The position numbers and the translations under genes are program-made. This document shows positions 32,410 to 41,519 of a stretch of DNA of 64,000 bases, one piece after another. How positions within the stretch are numbered: position 1 is the first letter of the stretch; each line of letters begins with the position of its first letter. Below the pieces are notes generated by a model. That model was not told the origin of the DNA, did no database searches, and saw nothing but the letters and a program-made list of their open reading frames with translations. This stretch comes from Fimbriimonadaceae bacterium. GTDB lineage: Bacteria; Armatimonadota; Fimbriimonadia; Fimbriimonadales; Fimbriimonadaceae. The stretch spans positions 186,001-250,000 of the forward strand of contig JADLBH010000037.1 in assembly GCA_020847855.1 (NCBI GenBank), written 5' to 3'.

Positions 32410-33771
32410 TTAGGCTTCAACGAGCGACTCTTGGAGGAAGCTGGGCACGAAGCCGGTATGCACGGCACCGGCCTGGAAGTCGGGATGGGCGACGAGCCGA
32501 CGAAGGAACGGAACGTTCGTGGCGATCCCTTCGATGCGGAACTCCTCCAGGGCAACGGCAAGCCTGCGGACCGCATCGGCCCGATCCTCGCCGCGCACGA
32601 TCAGTTTTGCGATCATCGGATCGTAATAGGGGCTGACGACGAAACCCGAAGAGACGTGAGTGTCCAGCCTCACGCCGCGGAAGCCAGGCGGCTGCCAGAC
32701 TGTGATCACGCCCGTGCTCGGCGCGAAGTCGTTCTCCGGGTCTTGCGCCGTGATCCTGGCCTCGATCGCGTGGCCCTGAAGGCGAACATCGGCTTGCTCG
32801 AACGGCAGGCTCTCCCCCGAGGCGATTCTGATCTGCCACTGCACGAGGTCCATTCCGGTCACTTCCTCCGTGACGGGATGCTCGACCTGGATCCTTGTGT
32901 TCATCTCCAAGAAGTAGAAATCCCCGGTCTCCGCGTAAAGGAACTCCACCGTGCCTGCGTTGTAATAGCCAACGCTGGCGGCAGCGCGGACGGCCGCCTC
33001 ACAGATCTCCCTTCGGGCTTCCTCGGTGAGGCGATTGCCGGGTGCCTCCTCAATGATCTTCTGATGCCGCAGGTTCTGCACCGAGCACTCGCGCTCGTAG
33101 AGGTGGAGGAGCTTGCCCTGCTCGTCACCGAGCACTTGAACCTCGATGTGCCTTGGCCGCACGATCCGCTTTTCCACGAGAAGGGCATCGCTCCCAAAGC
33201 TCGCCAGCGCCTCGGCTTGGGCGATCTCGAAGGCGCGCTTGAGCTCCTCGGCGTCCTCGACGGCGCGAATCCCACGGCCACCCCCACCCGCAACCGCCTT
33301 GAGAAGGACCGGATAGCCGATCTTGGCCGCCGCCTCCAATGCTTTGTCCACGTTGGGCACCGCACCGTCCGACCCACCCACCACGGGTACGTTCGCGCCC
33401 GTTGCAGCTGCCTTGGCGAGTGCCTTGTCCCCCATGGCCCGGATGGATTCCGGCGAAGGGCCGATAAACTTGAGCCCGAGGGAGCGGACCGCGTCGGCAA
33501 AGTCCGCGCTCTCGCTGAAATAACCAAAGCCCGGATGGATCGCCTCGGCCCCGGTCACCTCGGCCGCCATGAGCACGTTCGCCAGGTTGAGATAGCTCTC
33601 CGTATTGGTTCCGTGCCCGATGCACACCTTCTCGTCCGCCATCGAGACGTGCCGGCTTCCCTCGTCTGCCTGGCTGTAGACGGCGACGCTCTTGACCCCC
33701 AGTTCCCGACACGCCCGCATCACTCGGCAAGCGATCTCCCCTCGATTGGCGACTAGTACCTTCGTGAACAT
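32410..33771 (-). CDS. accC: Biotin carboxylase
   Basis: MFTKVLVANRGEIACRVMRACRELG; AVAGGGGRGIR; EMNTRIQVEHPVTEEVTG. Confidence 0.97.
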   Translation of the reverse strand: MFTKVLVANRGEIACRVMRACRELGVKSVAVYSQADEGSRHVSMADEKVCIGHGTNTESYLNLANVLMAAEVTGAEAIHPGFGYFSESADFADAVRSLGLKFIGPSPESIRAMGDKALAKAAATGANVPVVGGSDGAVPNVDKALEAAAKIGYPVLLKAVAGGGGRGIRAVEDAEELKRAFEIAQAEALASFGSDALLVEKRIVRPRHIEVQVLGDEQGKLLHLYERECSVQNLRHQKIIEEAPGNRLTEEARREICEAAVRAAASVGYYNAGTVEFLYAETGDFYFLEMNTRIQVEHPVTEEVTGMDLVQWQIRIASGESLPFEQADVRLQGHAIEARITAQDPENDFAPSTGVITVWQPPGFRGVRLDTHVSSGFVVSPYYDPMIAKLIVRGEDRADAVRRLAVALEEFRIEGIATNVPFLRRLVAHPDFQAGAVHTGFVPSFLQESLVEA

Positions 33772-34145
33772 CAATACTCCTCGTGCCCGGGGTGCGGGCA
33801 ACTCACCTTGCCGGTCGAAGGGTCGTAGGTGTAAGGCTCTTTGCCGATCGGGCACTTGAGGAAGTCCGGACTGAGACCGATCGAACCCAAGTCGGCGGGG
33901 TTCACGTCGTCCACAGGGTCCTTGTTCGTCTCGATGGCCTGCCGTACCTGTCCGAGGTTGCTGATGCACTTCGTGTCCTTGGCACGAAGGATCGAGCGTC
34001 CCACCAGCGTCTCTCCCTGCTTGTCCTTGCGCTCGGGCACCTTCTCGCCGAAGATTCCACTGCCCACGGAAAAAACGACAGCGAGCCCGACAAGGATCAC
34101 GACGGAAGCGAGAACACCGACGAGCCCGCGACCAAGGCGCTTCAT
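33771..34145 (-). CDS. Hypothetical membrane-anchored protein, competence pseudopilin-like C-term
   Basis: N-terminal TM; KCISNLGQVRQAIE...CPIGKEPYTYDPSTGKVSCPHPGHEEY. Confidence 0.65.
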   Translation of the reverse strand: MKRLGRGLVGVLASVVILVGLAVVFSVGSGIFGEKVPERKDKQGETLVGRSILRAKDTKCISNLGQVRQAIETNKDPVDDVNPADLGSIGLSPDFLKCPIGKEPYTYDPSTGKVSCPHPGHEEY

Positions 34146-34543
34146 TGCGGCTTGATCCTGGCGATCACTCGCCCGAAGTCCACCACGTCGCCCGCTCCGA
34201 CCAAGACCGACTCCACGATCCCGCTGCCTGGGCTCGCGATCTCGTTCGCAAGACCGAGGGCGACGACCTCGCCCAATACCTCCCCTTCCTTCACGACCCG
34301 GCCCGAGACCAGCGGCTCACCGCGCTCCCGGAAGTAACCGACCGCACTCGAGGTCACGGGAACCGTCCAGTCCAGGCTGCGTTCTGCCTCTTCGCTCGGC
34401 ACGGCGGGTGACGGGAAGGCCCCAAGAACCGCCTTGAACTTACAATCGCCGCTCTTCAACTCGACGGTGCGGAAACCCCTGGCGAGCGCCGTCGCCAGCG
34501 CTTCCCGTACCGGAGCCCAGTCAGAGTCGGCCATCGGTGGCAA
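34142..34543 (-). CDS. Biotin carboxyl carrier protein-like, lacking the biotinylation lysine
   Basis: VVALGLANEIASPGSGIVESVLVGAGDVVDFGRVIARI aligns to VEAMKMMNEIEA...; adjacent to accC. Confidence 0.8.
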   Translation of the reverse strand: MPPMADSDWAPVREALATALARGFRTVELKSGDCKFKAVLGAFPSPAVPSEEAERSLDWTVPVTSSAVGYFRERGEPLVSGRVVKEGEVLGEVVALGLANEIASPGSGIVESVLVGAGDVVDFGRVIARIKPQ

Positions 34544-34576
34544 GTGTACACGAGTGAGGCCGAGCTAGGGGAAAAA

Positions 34577-34608
34577 GTAGGGTACGGCTGGAGAGGAGCA
34601 GCGCCGTA
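34577..34608. repeat. 9-bp perfect hairpin GGGTACGGC(14 nt)GCCGTACCC between the divergent accB-like and HDOD genes
   Basis: Read directly from sequence. Confidence 0.7.
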
Positions 34609-34811
34609 CCCTCATGTCGCTTCGTCCCTCGAGGCTTCGTCGCCCCTTGCCGCCCGGCGTTGCGGGCGAAAGGACTGCCGATGATAGCCGCGGGATTCTC
34701 GGCAAGTCAAGTATTTTTACGGGTGACCGAGAGAAAGTAGGAAAACGGGCCGAGTTTCACCCAAGGTTCCGCCACCAAATGTGGAAAACATCCTTCTCGG
34801 GGGGCTCGTGC

Positions 34812-35681
34812 ATGAACTACAAGCCGTCATTGGACGAGATCGTCTCGCGAACACCAGATCTACCGTCGCTACCTGCAGCGGCGATCCAGGTCATGCGCGA
34901 GGCCGAGTCTGCGACGAGCTCGGCGCACTCGGTCGCGCTGGCCATCTCGCGCGACCAGGCGCTGAGCGCCCGCGTCTTGCGCCTCTCGAACAGCGCCTAC
35001 TACGGGCTGTCGCGCAAGGTCGGCTCGCTCCAAGAGGCGGTCGTGGTGCTCGGCATGCGGTGCGTCAGGAACCTGTGCCTCGTCGCTTCGACATTTCCAT
35101 GGATGAACCGCCCTCTCAAAGGCTACGCCCTCGGCCCAAGGGAGCTCTGGACCCTTTCCTTCGGGACTGGCCTCGCCGCACAGTTCGTGGCCAAAGCCTC
35201 GCGACGGGTCGCTCCCGACACCGCCCTCACCGCGGGCCTTCTCCATGCCATCGGCAAGGTCGCGCTGAGCATTCGCCTCGAGGACAAGGTCACCGTCATG
35301 GCGGAGTTTGCGCGCCGTGCGCACCTCACCTTCGATCAGGCGGAGCGCAAGATCCTTGGCTTCGACCACTGCCAGGTCGGCGGCAGGCTGGGCGACCTGT
35401 GGAACCTTCCCCAAGAGATCGTCTCCGCGATCCGATACCACCACTCCCCCCGAGAGGCGGAGATTGCTCCCGAACTCGTGGACTGCGTCCATATAGCACA
35501 CTGGCTCATGGAGCGGCTCGATCTCGCCAGAGGGATTGACGTCGGACTTTACAGCTTCGACCCAGAGGCACTCGGACGGATCGGGCTGGGCCTGGACGAC
35601 CTGGCCAAGATCGAAGAGGACGTTAGGAACGGCTTCCAGGCTTATGCCGAAATCTTTGCCGAACTGAGCAAGGCTGCCTAA
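34812..35681 (+). CDS. HDOD domain protein
   Basis: LPSLPAAAIQVMREAES...SARVLRLSNSAYYGLSRKVGSLQEAVVVLGMRCVRNL. Confidence 0.92.
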   Translation: MNYKPSLDEIVSRTPDLPSLPAAAIQVMREAESATSSAHSVALAISRDQALSARVLRLSNSAYYGLSRKVGSLQEAVVVLGMRCVRNLCLVASTFPWMNRPLKGYALGPRELWTLSFGTGLAAQFVAKASRRVAPDTALTAGLLHAIGKVALSIRLEDKVTVMAEFARRAHLTFDQAERKILGFDHCQVGGRLGDLWNLPQEIVSAIRYHHSPREAEIAPELVDCVHIAHWLMERLDLARGIDVGLYSFDPEALGRIGLGLDDLAKIEEDVRNGFQAYAEIFAELSKAA

Positions 35682-35719
35682 CCAGCGCAACCCTGGGTTT
35701 GGCCCCTCGTACCCTCATC

Positions 35720-36577
35720 GTGCCTAAGAAAAGGAAGCGCTTCCCAGGAATCTGCGCCGACGACTATCGCGCGGAAACCGACGCCAAGGCCACTTCCGCG
35801 CTGGAGCGCGTCCCCTTGCTCCCCAAGGTGGTGCACAAGTTTCACGAGCTCGGCTACGACCGGTGGATGTACTGCTGGAACATGGCGATGTCCGTTCGAT
35901 GCGGCCCTCGCCAGTTCGGGTCGCTCCACAAGGTCCTGCAAGAGTGCTGCGCCGTGCTCGACATGCCAGAGCCGGAACTTTACGTCACGACGAACCCGTT
36001 TCCCAACGCCTTTGCCGGGGGCCTGGAAAGGCCGTACCTCGTCGTCCGGAGCTCCTTGATTGACTCCCTCGACGACGAGCAGCTCTACCATTTGATCGGG
36101 CACGAGCTCGGCCACATTCAGGCGGGGCACGTGCTCTATCACTCGATCGGCAACGTGCTCATTCCCCTCATGGAGGCCCTGGGCAGGCGCACCTTCGGGC
36201 TGGGCGACGCCTTCTCGCTCGCACTCGCTGCCGCCTTCATGGAGTGGTCGCGCCAGGCCGAGCTCACCGCGGACCGGGCAGGGATGCTGTGTACCCAGGA
36301 TTTTCGAACCAGTGCTGCGACGAACCTCGTCTTGTGCGGTGGCGGGCACCGCTTGCGCGACGAGGCGAGCGTGGACGCGTTCCTCGAACAATCGCGCACG
36401 TACCAAGACATGACCGGCCTGGACAACCTGGGGAAGATGCTCGTCTTCCTCACTTACGGCCTTCAGACGACCCACCCGATGCCCGTACACCGGACCCGGG
36501 AGTTGGAGCGTTGGCACGAAGCCGGCGGGTACGAAGATATCGTCCACAAGTTCGCGATGCAAGGGTCGCGCAAGTAG
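35720..36577 (+). CDS. M48 family zinc metalloprotease
   Basis: LIGHELGHIQAGHVLYHS; downstream AELTADRAGML. Confidence 0.92.
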   Translation: MPKKRKRFPGICADDYRAETDAKATSALERVPLLPKVVHKFHELGYDRWMYCWNMAMSVRCGPRQFGSLHKVLQECCAVLDMPEPELYVTTNPFPNAFAGGLERPYLVVRSSLIDSLDDEQLYHLIGHELGHIQAGHVLYHSIGNVLIPLMEALGRRTFGLGDAFSLALAAAFMEWSRQAELTADRAGMLCTQDFRTSAATNLVLCGGGHRLRDEASVDAFLEQSRTYQDMTGLDNLGKMLVFLTYGLQTTHPMPVHRTRELERWHEAGGYEDIVHKFAMQGSRK

Positions 36578-36592
36578 GGCACAATCAAGGAC

Positions 36593-36946
36593 ATGGCGCA
36601 CGCGCAATCCCAAACCCCGATCCATCAATGGGTCACGACCGCCAACGAGTTCCAGGGTTACAAGGTCAAGCAATATTTGGGGGTGGTCCGTGGCATCACA
36701 GTCCGATCGCGGTCGGTCGTCGGCAACCTCGGAGCGTCGCTCCAAACCCTGGTCGGAGGAAACATCACGATCTATACCGAGCTCGCGGAGACCGCGAGGA
36801 TGGAGGCGTACCAGATCATGGTGAGCCACGCTGCGGAACTGGGAGCGAACGCGGTGATCGCAATGCGCTACGACGCGAACGAGATGGCGCCGGGCGTGGC
36901 CGAGATCCTCGCCTATGGCACCGCGGTAGTGATCGAGCCAGCCTAA
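36593..36946 (+). CDS. YbjQ/UPF0145 family protein
   Basis: YLGVVRGITVRSRSVVGNLGASLQTLVGGNITIYTELAETARMEAYQIMVSHAAELGANAVIAMRYD. Confidence 0.9.
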   Translation: MAHAQSQTPIHQWVTTANEFQGYKVKQYLGVVRGITVRSRSVVGNLGASLQTLVGGNITIYTELAETARMEAYQIMVSHAAELGANAVIAMRYDANEMAPGVAEILAYGTAVVIEPA

Positions 36947-36950
36947 TCGG

Positions 36951-37335
36951 AGGGCGGGATTGAGTCCGCCTCTGGAAACCGGACTACAGTCAGGCGGGAT
37001 ACACGCCCCAGTGCCCGGACGGTCAGGCGAGACGCCTGACGATCCGGGATGCGGGCGGAGACGCCCGCCCTCCGTCTCTCGGCTAGGGACGACCGCGCCC
37101 CGTTAGCGCCCAGAGGGCGGACTTCAGTCCGCCTCTGAAAACCGGACTTCCGTCCGGCGAGAGGTACGCCCCAATGCCCGGACCCGGACAGTCAGGCGAG
37201 ACGCCTGACGATCCGGAATGCGGGCGGGGACGCCCGCGCCCCGTCTGCCCTGCCGGCAAGCCGGCTACTCCATAGCGCCGGCAAGCTGCCGCACTCCTTA
37301 GCGGCAGCGAGCTGCCACGCTCCGGGAGACAGCCC
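36951..37335. repeat. Intergenic repeat region: about 130-bp direct repeat (36951-37077 and 37113-37247) plus further mini-hairpins
   Basis: Both copies carry agtccgcctctg.aaaccggact, gtcaggcgagacgcctgacgatccggRatgcgggcggRgacgcccgc; followed by GCCGGCAAGCCGGC-type palindromes. Confidence 0.85.
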
Positions 37336-37371
37336 GGGAGGCTCGCTGGCCCCCGGTAGACTCCCGCCCAG

Positions 37372-38769
37372 ATGGACTACCGGCGCGAGTATCTGCGCGA
37401 CCTCCTCGCCTCCGGCCCCCGCGCGGGCGCCGAGGCGTACGGCTGGGTGAAGACCCGGCGCGACAGCAAGGGCGTTTCGTTCGTCCAGCTCAACGACGGA
37501 TCCTGCTTTGCCGACCTCCAGGTCGTCGTGCCAGCGGGCACCCTAGACGCGCAGGGTTTCGAGGGCGTGACCAACGGCGCCTGCGTCCGCTTCGGCGGGC
37601 AGCTCGTCGAGTCGCAAGGAGGCGGGCAGAGCATCGAGCTCCTCGCCGACTCGCTCACGGTCTACGGCCCGGCCGACCCGGCCGCATACCCGCTCCAAAA
37701 GAAGGGCGCGAGCATGGAGTTCCTCCGCGAGATCGCCCACCTGCGCGCCCGCGGCAACACCTTCGGCGCCGTGAACCGGGTGCGCAACCGCGCCGCCTGG
37801 GCCGTACACCGGTTCTTCCAAGAGCGGGGGTTCGTCTGGGTGAACACCCCGGTCATCACCGCGAGCGATTGCGAGGGCGCGGGGCAGATGTTCGCCGTGA
37901 CCACCGCGCTCGACCCGCACCTGCAAGACGGCAAGTACCGGCTCGCCGAGCCCGACCCCGCCGAGGACTTCTTCGGCAAGCCGGCGTACCTCACCGTCAG
38001 CGGACAGCTCAACGTCGAGACGCTGGCGCATGGACTGACCAACGTGTACACCTTCGGGCCCACGTTCCGGGCCGAGAACTCGAACACGCCCCGTCACCTG
38101 GCCGAGTTCTGGATGGTCGAGCCCGAACAGGCGTTCTGCGACATCGAGGGGAACATGAACCTCGCCGAGGAATTCGTTCGGACGGTGATCGGAGAAGTGC
38201 TGGAAGCCTGCCCGGCCGACCTCGAGTTCTTCAACCAAAGGATCGAGCAGACCCTTCTCGACACGCTCCACCATGTGGTGGATTCTCCGTTCGAGCGGAT
38301 GACCTACACCGAGGCTGTCCACCTTTTGGAGGGGAGCGGCGAGGCGTGGGAGTTTCCAGTCGCTTGGGGCAGCGACCTCCAAAGCGAGCACGAGCGATGG
38401 CTGACCGAGAAGAAGGTGGGCCGGCCCGTCATCCTCACCGACTACCCGCGCGAGATCAAGGCGTTCTACATGCGCCAGAACGACGACGGGAAGACGGTCC
38501 GCGCCATGGACGTGCTGGTGCCCCGCATTGGCGAGCTGATCGGCGGCAGCCAGCGCGAGGAGAGGCTCGACCGGCTCGAAGCCCGGCTCGACGAGCTCGG
38601 CATGCCCAAGGAGCCGTACTGGTGGTACCTCGACCTACGGCGGTACGGCAGCGCGCCCCACGCGGGCTTCGGGCTCGGCTTCGAGCGGCTGGTGATGTAC
38701 CTGACCGGCATGAAGAACATCCGCGACGTGGTCCCCTTCCACCGCACGCCGGGCGACGCGGAGTTTTGA
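37372..38769 (+). CDS. asnS: Asparaginyl-tRNA synthetase
   Basis: [62 protein letters not shown] 9 nt upstream of ATG. Confidence 0.95.
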   Translation: MDYRREYLRDLLASGPRAGAEAYGWVKTRRDSKGVSFVQLNDGSCFADLQVVVPAGTLDAQGFEGVTNGACVRFGGQLVESQGGGQSIELLADSLTVYGPADPAAYPLQKKGASMEFLREIAHLRARGNTFGAVNRVRNRAAWAVHRFFQERGFVWVNTPVITASDCEGAGQMFAVTTALDPHLQDGKYRLAEPDPAEDFFGKPAYLTVSGQLNVETLAHGLTNVYTFGPTFRAENSNTPRHLAEFWMVEPEQAFCDIEGNMNLAEEFVRTVIGEVLEACPADLEFFNQRIEQTLLDTLHHVVDSPFERMTYTEAVHLLEGSGEAWEFPVAWGSDLQSEHERWLTEKKVGRPVILTDYPREIKAFYMRQNDDGKTVRAMDVLVPRIGELIGGSQREERLDRLEARLDELGMPKEPYWWYLDLRRYGSAPHAGFGLGFERLVMYLTGMKNIRDVVPFHRTPGDAEF

Positions 38770-39028
38770 GCGGCCCCGGCGGGCGGGTTTGGGCCTGCCT
38801 TAGGAATCTGGGCGTTGGTCGCGTAGGCGATGTGCCAGCCCGTAGCCGCAGGCTGCCAGGGCGGACCCTCGCCCTGGCCCTGCGGGAGCCGGCGCCTCTT
38901 GTTCTTGCCCGAGCCGCCGAAAAGCGCAGCGAGCACCGCGCACTCCGTACGGTGGGCTCCAACCCGTTTCTGGCAACCGGGCTTCAGTCCGGCTAGAGGC
39001 GCCGCCGGCCTGGGGAAGCTGAAAGGCA

Positions 39029-39058
39029 TTGACACGGAGAAGCGAGTGCCGGTAGACT
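39029..39058 (+). promoter_or_regulatory. Predicted promoter, cassette 1 (TTGACA-N18-TAGACT; ATG 6 nt downstream)
   Basis: Shares spacing and position with cassettes 2-4. Confidence 0.75.
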
Positions 39059-39064
39059 CGCCCC

Positions 39065-40370
39065 ATGAAGCATCGTCTAAACGGCGCTTCGGTGCTTCGG
39101 CGCTTCGGCGCTAGTCGCGTTCGTCTCGGCTTGGGCGTGCGCCCAGGTTGACCCGTATTGGCGCGAGTGGCGGCAAGAGGACAACTTCCAGGTGTACGCC
39201 GAGATCCAGCTTGAAGCCCCTGACCCTCCCCTTCCTGACGAGGAGCCTGCGGGCCACGTCAAGGTGAGCGGGACGAACGTCAACGTCCGCTTCACCGGCG
39301 GCGGGGGGCCGGACGCGAACTGGAACGGCGCCCAGACCTACGACGCGGCCCGGCTGGACAAGATCGAGTTCTCCATCGGCAGCGGCAACGTCACGACCGG
39401 GACGCTCGTCAAGAACATGCTGGGCAACACAACGAGCGAGACCGCCCGAGTCCGGTTCGCCTCGACCAAGTTCGCCCACGGCACCGACATCGAGTTGAGG
39501 GTCAAGGCCTACGTCAGCCTCAAACGGGCAAGCGACCAGCAGTGGTTCGCCAAAACCATCGAACACCCGGTGCTGGTGGATGCCTACAACACCGTCCAAC
39601 GGCTCGCTACGCACGAGATCGTCGTCAACGGCGGGTACGAGTTCGACCCCGACCCAACCGGCTTCGAGTACAGCCGGGTCTCGACCGAAGGCACGAACTA
39701 CGCCCAGCAGCTGCTTTCGCATAACTCCCTGAACCACCAGCTCCAGTGGCCAACGAGCATCGCCGACAACGAGCAGCAGGAGTCCGAACTTGCCGAGCAA
39801 CTGGACGAGTCCACCGTGAACGTGCTCTTCACCCATGGAGAGGCGGCCCTGTTCCGTAGCAGCTACGACGACGGGAATCCAGCGAACGGCGACGACCGAA
39901 TCTCCATCGCTGAGGCGGCAGGATACGCAGCACGGGCGACGGGCATACCGCAGATCAATCTGACCCTGCTCTACGCATGCCTCTGTTGCTCCAACGGCGA
40001 AGACTGGGCCGCCTCGTTCGGGGCATGGGACGACGGGCCGGTCCCGAACCGGGCACTCGCCGGGTTCAACGGGGTTGTCTTCAGCCATGTGCTCCACGAA
40101 GACTACGAGGGAGCCACGGTCGCCGACCACTTGCGTTGGGTGCTGACTTTGATGGGTCAGGGGCCAAACAGCCTTGCGGCCCCGCGATACCGAACGATCT
40201 TAGAAGCAGTTGATGACGCCAACGACAAGTTCACTCCGGTTACCTTCGATGACGAACCGTTGCCGATGACGGTTGTCGGAGACGATTTTATGCGACTCGC
40301 TGGCGTCTACATGTCGGCTAGCGAGTGGGACGAAGCAAGGAGGACTGCATGGTACTGGCAACGGCAATAG
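39065..40370 (+). CDS. Cassette 1: secreted clan-CD/CHAT-like cysteine-peptidase-like protein; ATG out of frame with body (OFF)
   Basis: Body frame starts ALVAFVSAWACAQVDPYW with no in-frame start; VLFTHGEA (His) and LLYACLCC (Cys) motifs; four 8-bp repeats after the ATG. Confidence 0.65.
39081..39113 (+). repeat. Four copies of 8-bp tandem repeat (CGGCGCTT, CGGTGCTT, CGGCGCTT, CGGCGCTA)
   Basis: Directly read; starts 17 nt into the ATG 39065 reading frame. Confidence 0.88.
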
Positions 40371-41248
40371 CGCTTCTCGTGAGCTCTGCCCCTCAGCAAC
40401 GGGTGACGAGCGAGCAGCAGGCGATCGCGATAGCAGACGCGTTCCGCGAGTTCGCAATACTAGGCTCACTCGGAGCAAACGTTGGGGATGAGTTGAAGCC
40501 CGTCGCGGAGGTCGCTCTGGATGAGGACACGAGCCGCTATCGCGTTTCATACCCGGACGGATATGCCTACGTACGTGTAGGCGACGCCCGAGTCTCCGCA
40601 TTCATGCTCGAGGACGACCGGCACTGCTCCCGTAGTATGAAGGAAGAGGTCAGCGAGCAGGCGATCGCGAGAGCCCAGGCGAAAGTCGTCCGGGCGTTCG
40701 CCTTCTTAGGCTACAAGGATATGACCGCCGTCTTCGGGAAGACGACTGTGGGAAGCGGATCCATGGCGCTCAACGTTAGCTTCCGTCCGGTCTGGCGCGG
40801 GATCGAGTACCCAGGCACGGAGTGGCGCCATGCGACGTTCGACCCAGAAGGAGAGCGGCTGCTCCGGTTCACGCTCACCGGGCTCTCGCGGCCCCCCGAA
40901 GACACGACTGTAACCATTGAAGAAGCTGACGCTGAAACCTCGATGCGATTGAAGCTCGTTCAAGTCTACGGCGACGGGCCGTGGGAGCGGACTCGGATGA
41001 AGCCGGTGATCTTTCGGCTACGGCCCGTCCGCAAGCCGCACATCTCCGCGATGCACAGTTGGGGCTGGGAAATCGGCCCGCCCTCGGTCGTAGCGTGGGA
41101 AGGCGCGTTCGTCAATCCGGCTATGCCGCAACTGCCCACCGACCCACCCTGGAAGGTACACGTCTGGCTCGACGCAAAGACCGGCCATGTGCTCGAGATG
41201 CTCAGTGTCACGAATCGGTCTTCCAGCACCTGGCGACCGCCTCCGTAG
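40349..41248 (+). CDS. Cassette 1: secreted PepSY-like protein
   Basis: Signal peptide MVLATAIALLVSSAPQQ; C-term WKVHVWLDAKTGHVLEML; overlaps the cassette 1 peptidase-like ORF. Confidence 0.65.
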   Translation: MVLATAIALLVSSAPQQRVTSEQQAIAIADAFREFAILGSLGANVGDELKPVAEVALDEDTSRYRVSYPDGYAYVRVGDARVSAFMLEDDRHCSRSMKEEVSEQAIARAQAKVVRAFAFLGYKDMTAVFGKTTVGSGSMALNVSFRPVWRGIEYPGTEWRHATFDPEGERLLRFTLTGLSRPPEDTTVTIEEADAETSMRLKLVQVYGDGPWERTRMKPVIFRLRPVRKPHISAMHSWGWEIGPPSVVAWEGAFVNPAMPQLPTDPPWKVHVWLDAKTGHVLEMLSVTNRSSSTWRPPP

Positions 41249-41249
41249 G

Positions 41250-41396
41250 GCCTGCGACGAGCAACCGGATTGGCGGGTCAAGGTGCTTTCCGTCTCGAAC
41301 GGCCGCATGGTCCAAGACCTCTTCGTGGACGTGGACGCCCAGACTGGCGAAGTCCTGAACACGTGGTGGCTGAAGCCGGAGCGCCCGCCCGGATAG
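41250..41396 (+). pseudogene. C-terminal remnant of another PepSY-like gene
   Basis: ACDEQPDWRVKVLSVSNGRMVQDLFVDVDAQTGEVLNTWWLKPERPPG*; no N-terminal portion. Confidence 0.65.
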
Positions 41397-41410
41397 ACAC
41401 ATCCTCTCGC

Positions 41411-41449
41411 GGTGCACTTTCACCGTCCGCCCGGCGACGCGGAGTTCTA
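41411..41449 (+). pseudogene. Short asnS 3'-end remnant (about 39 nt)
   Basis: gtgcactttcaccgtccgcccggcgacgcggagttctag versus asnS end gtccccttccaccgcacgccgggcgacgcggagttttga (VHFHRPPGDAEF*). Confidence 0.85.
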
Positions 41450-41482
41450 GAGGTCGGGGTCGAGTATCGCGCGCAACAGGGC

Positions 41483-41512
41483 TTGACACCGGCAGAACCT
41501 TCGGTGTACGCT
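41483..41512 (+). promoter_or_regulatory. Predicted promoter, cassette 2 (TTGACA-N18-TACGCT; ATG 7 nt downstream)
   Basis: Same architecture as the other cassettes. Confidence 0.78.
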
Positions 41513-41519
41513 TTTGAGC

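Noticed and set aside
36951-37335. Palindromic repeats considered as CRISPR
   Set aside because: Repeat words differ, no regular spacing or spacer structure, no cas genes in the window.
41504-41512. GTG codons (41504, 44197) as true starts of the cassette 2 and 3 peptidase-like genes
   Set aside because: They directly precede or overlap the -10 box of a promoter conserved in all cassettes. Cassette 1 has no equivalent in-frame start at all. Not fully excluded without TSS data.
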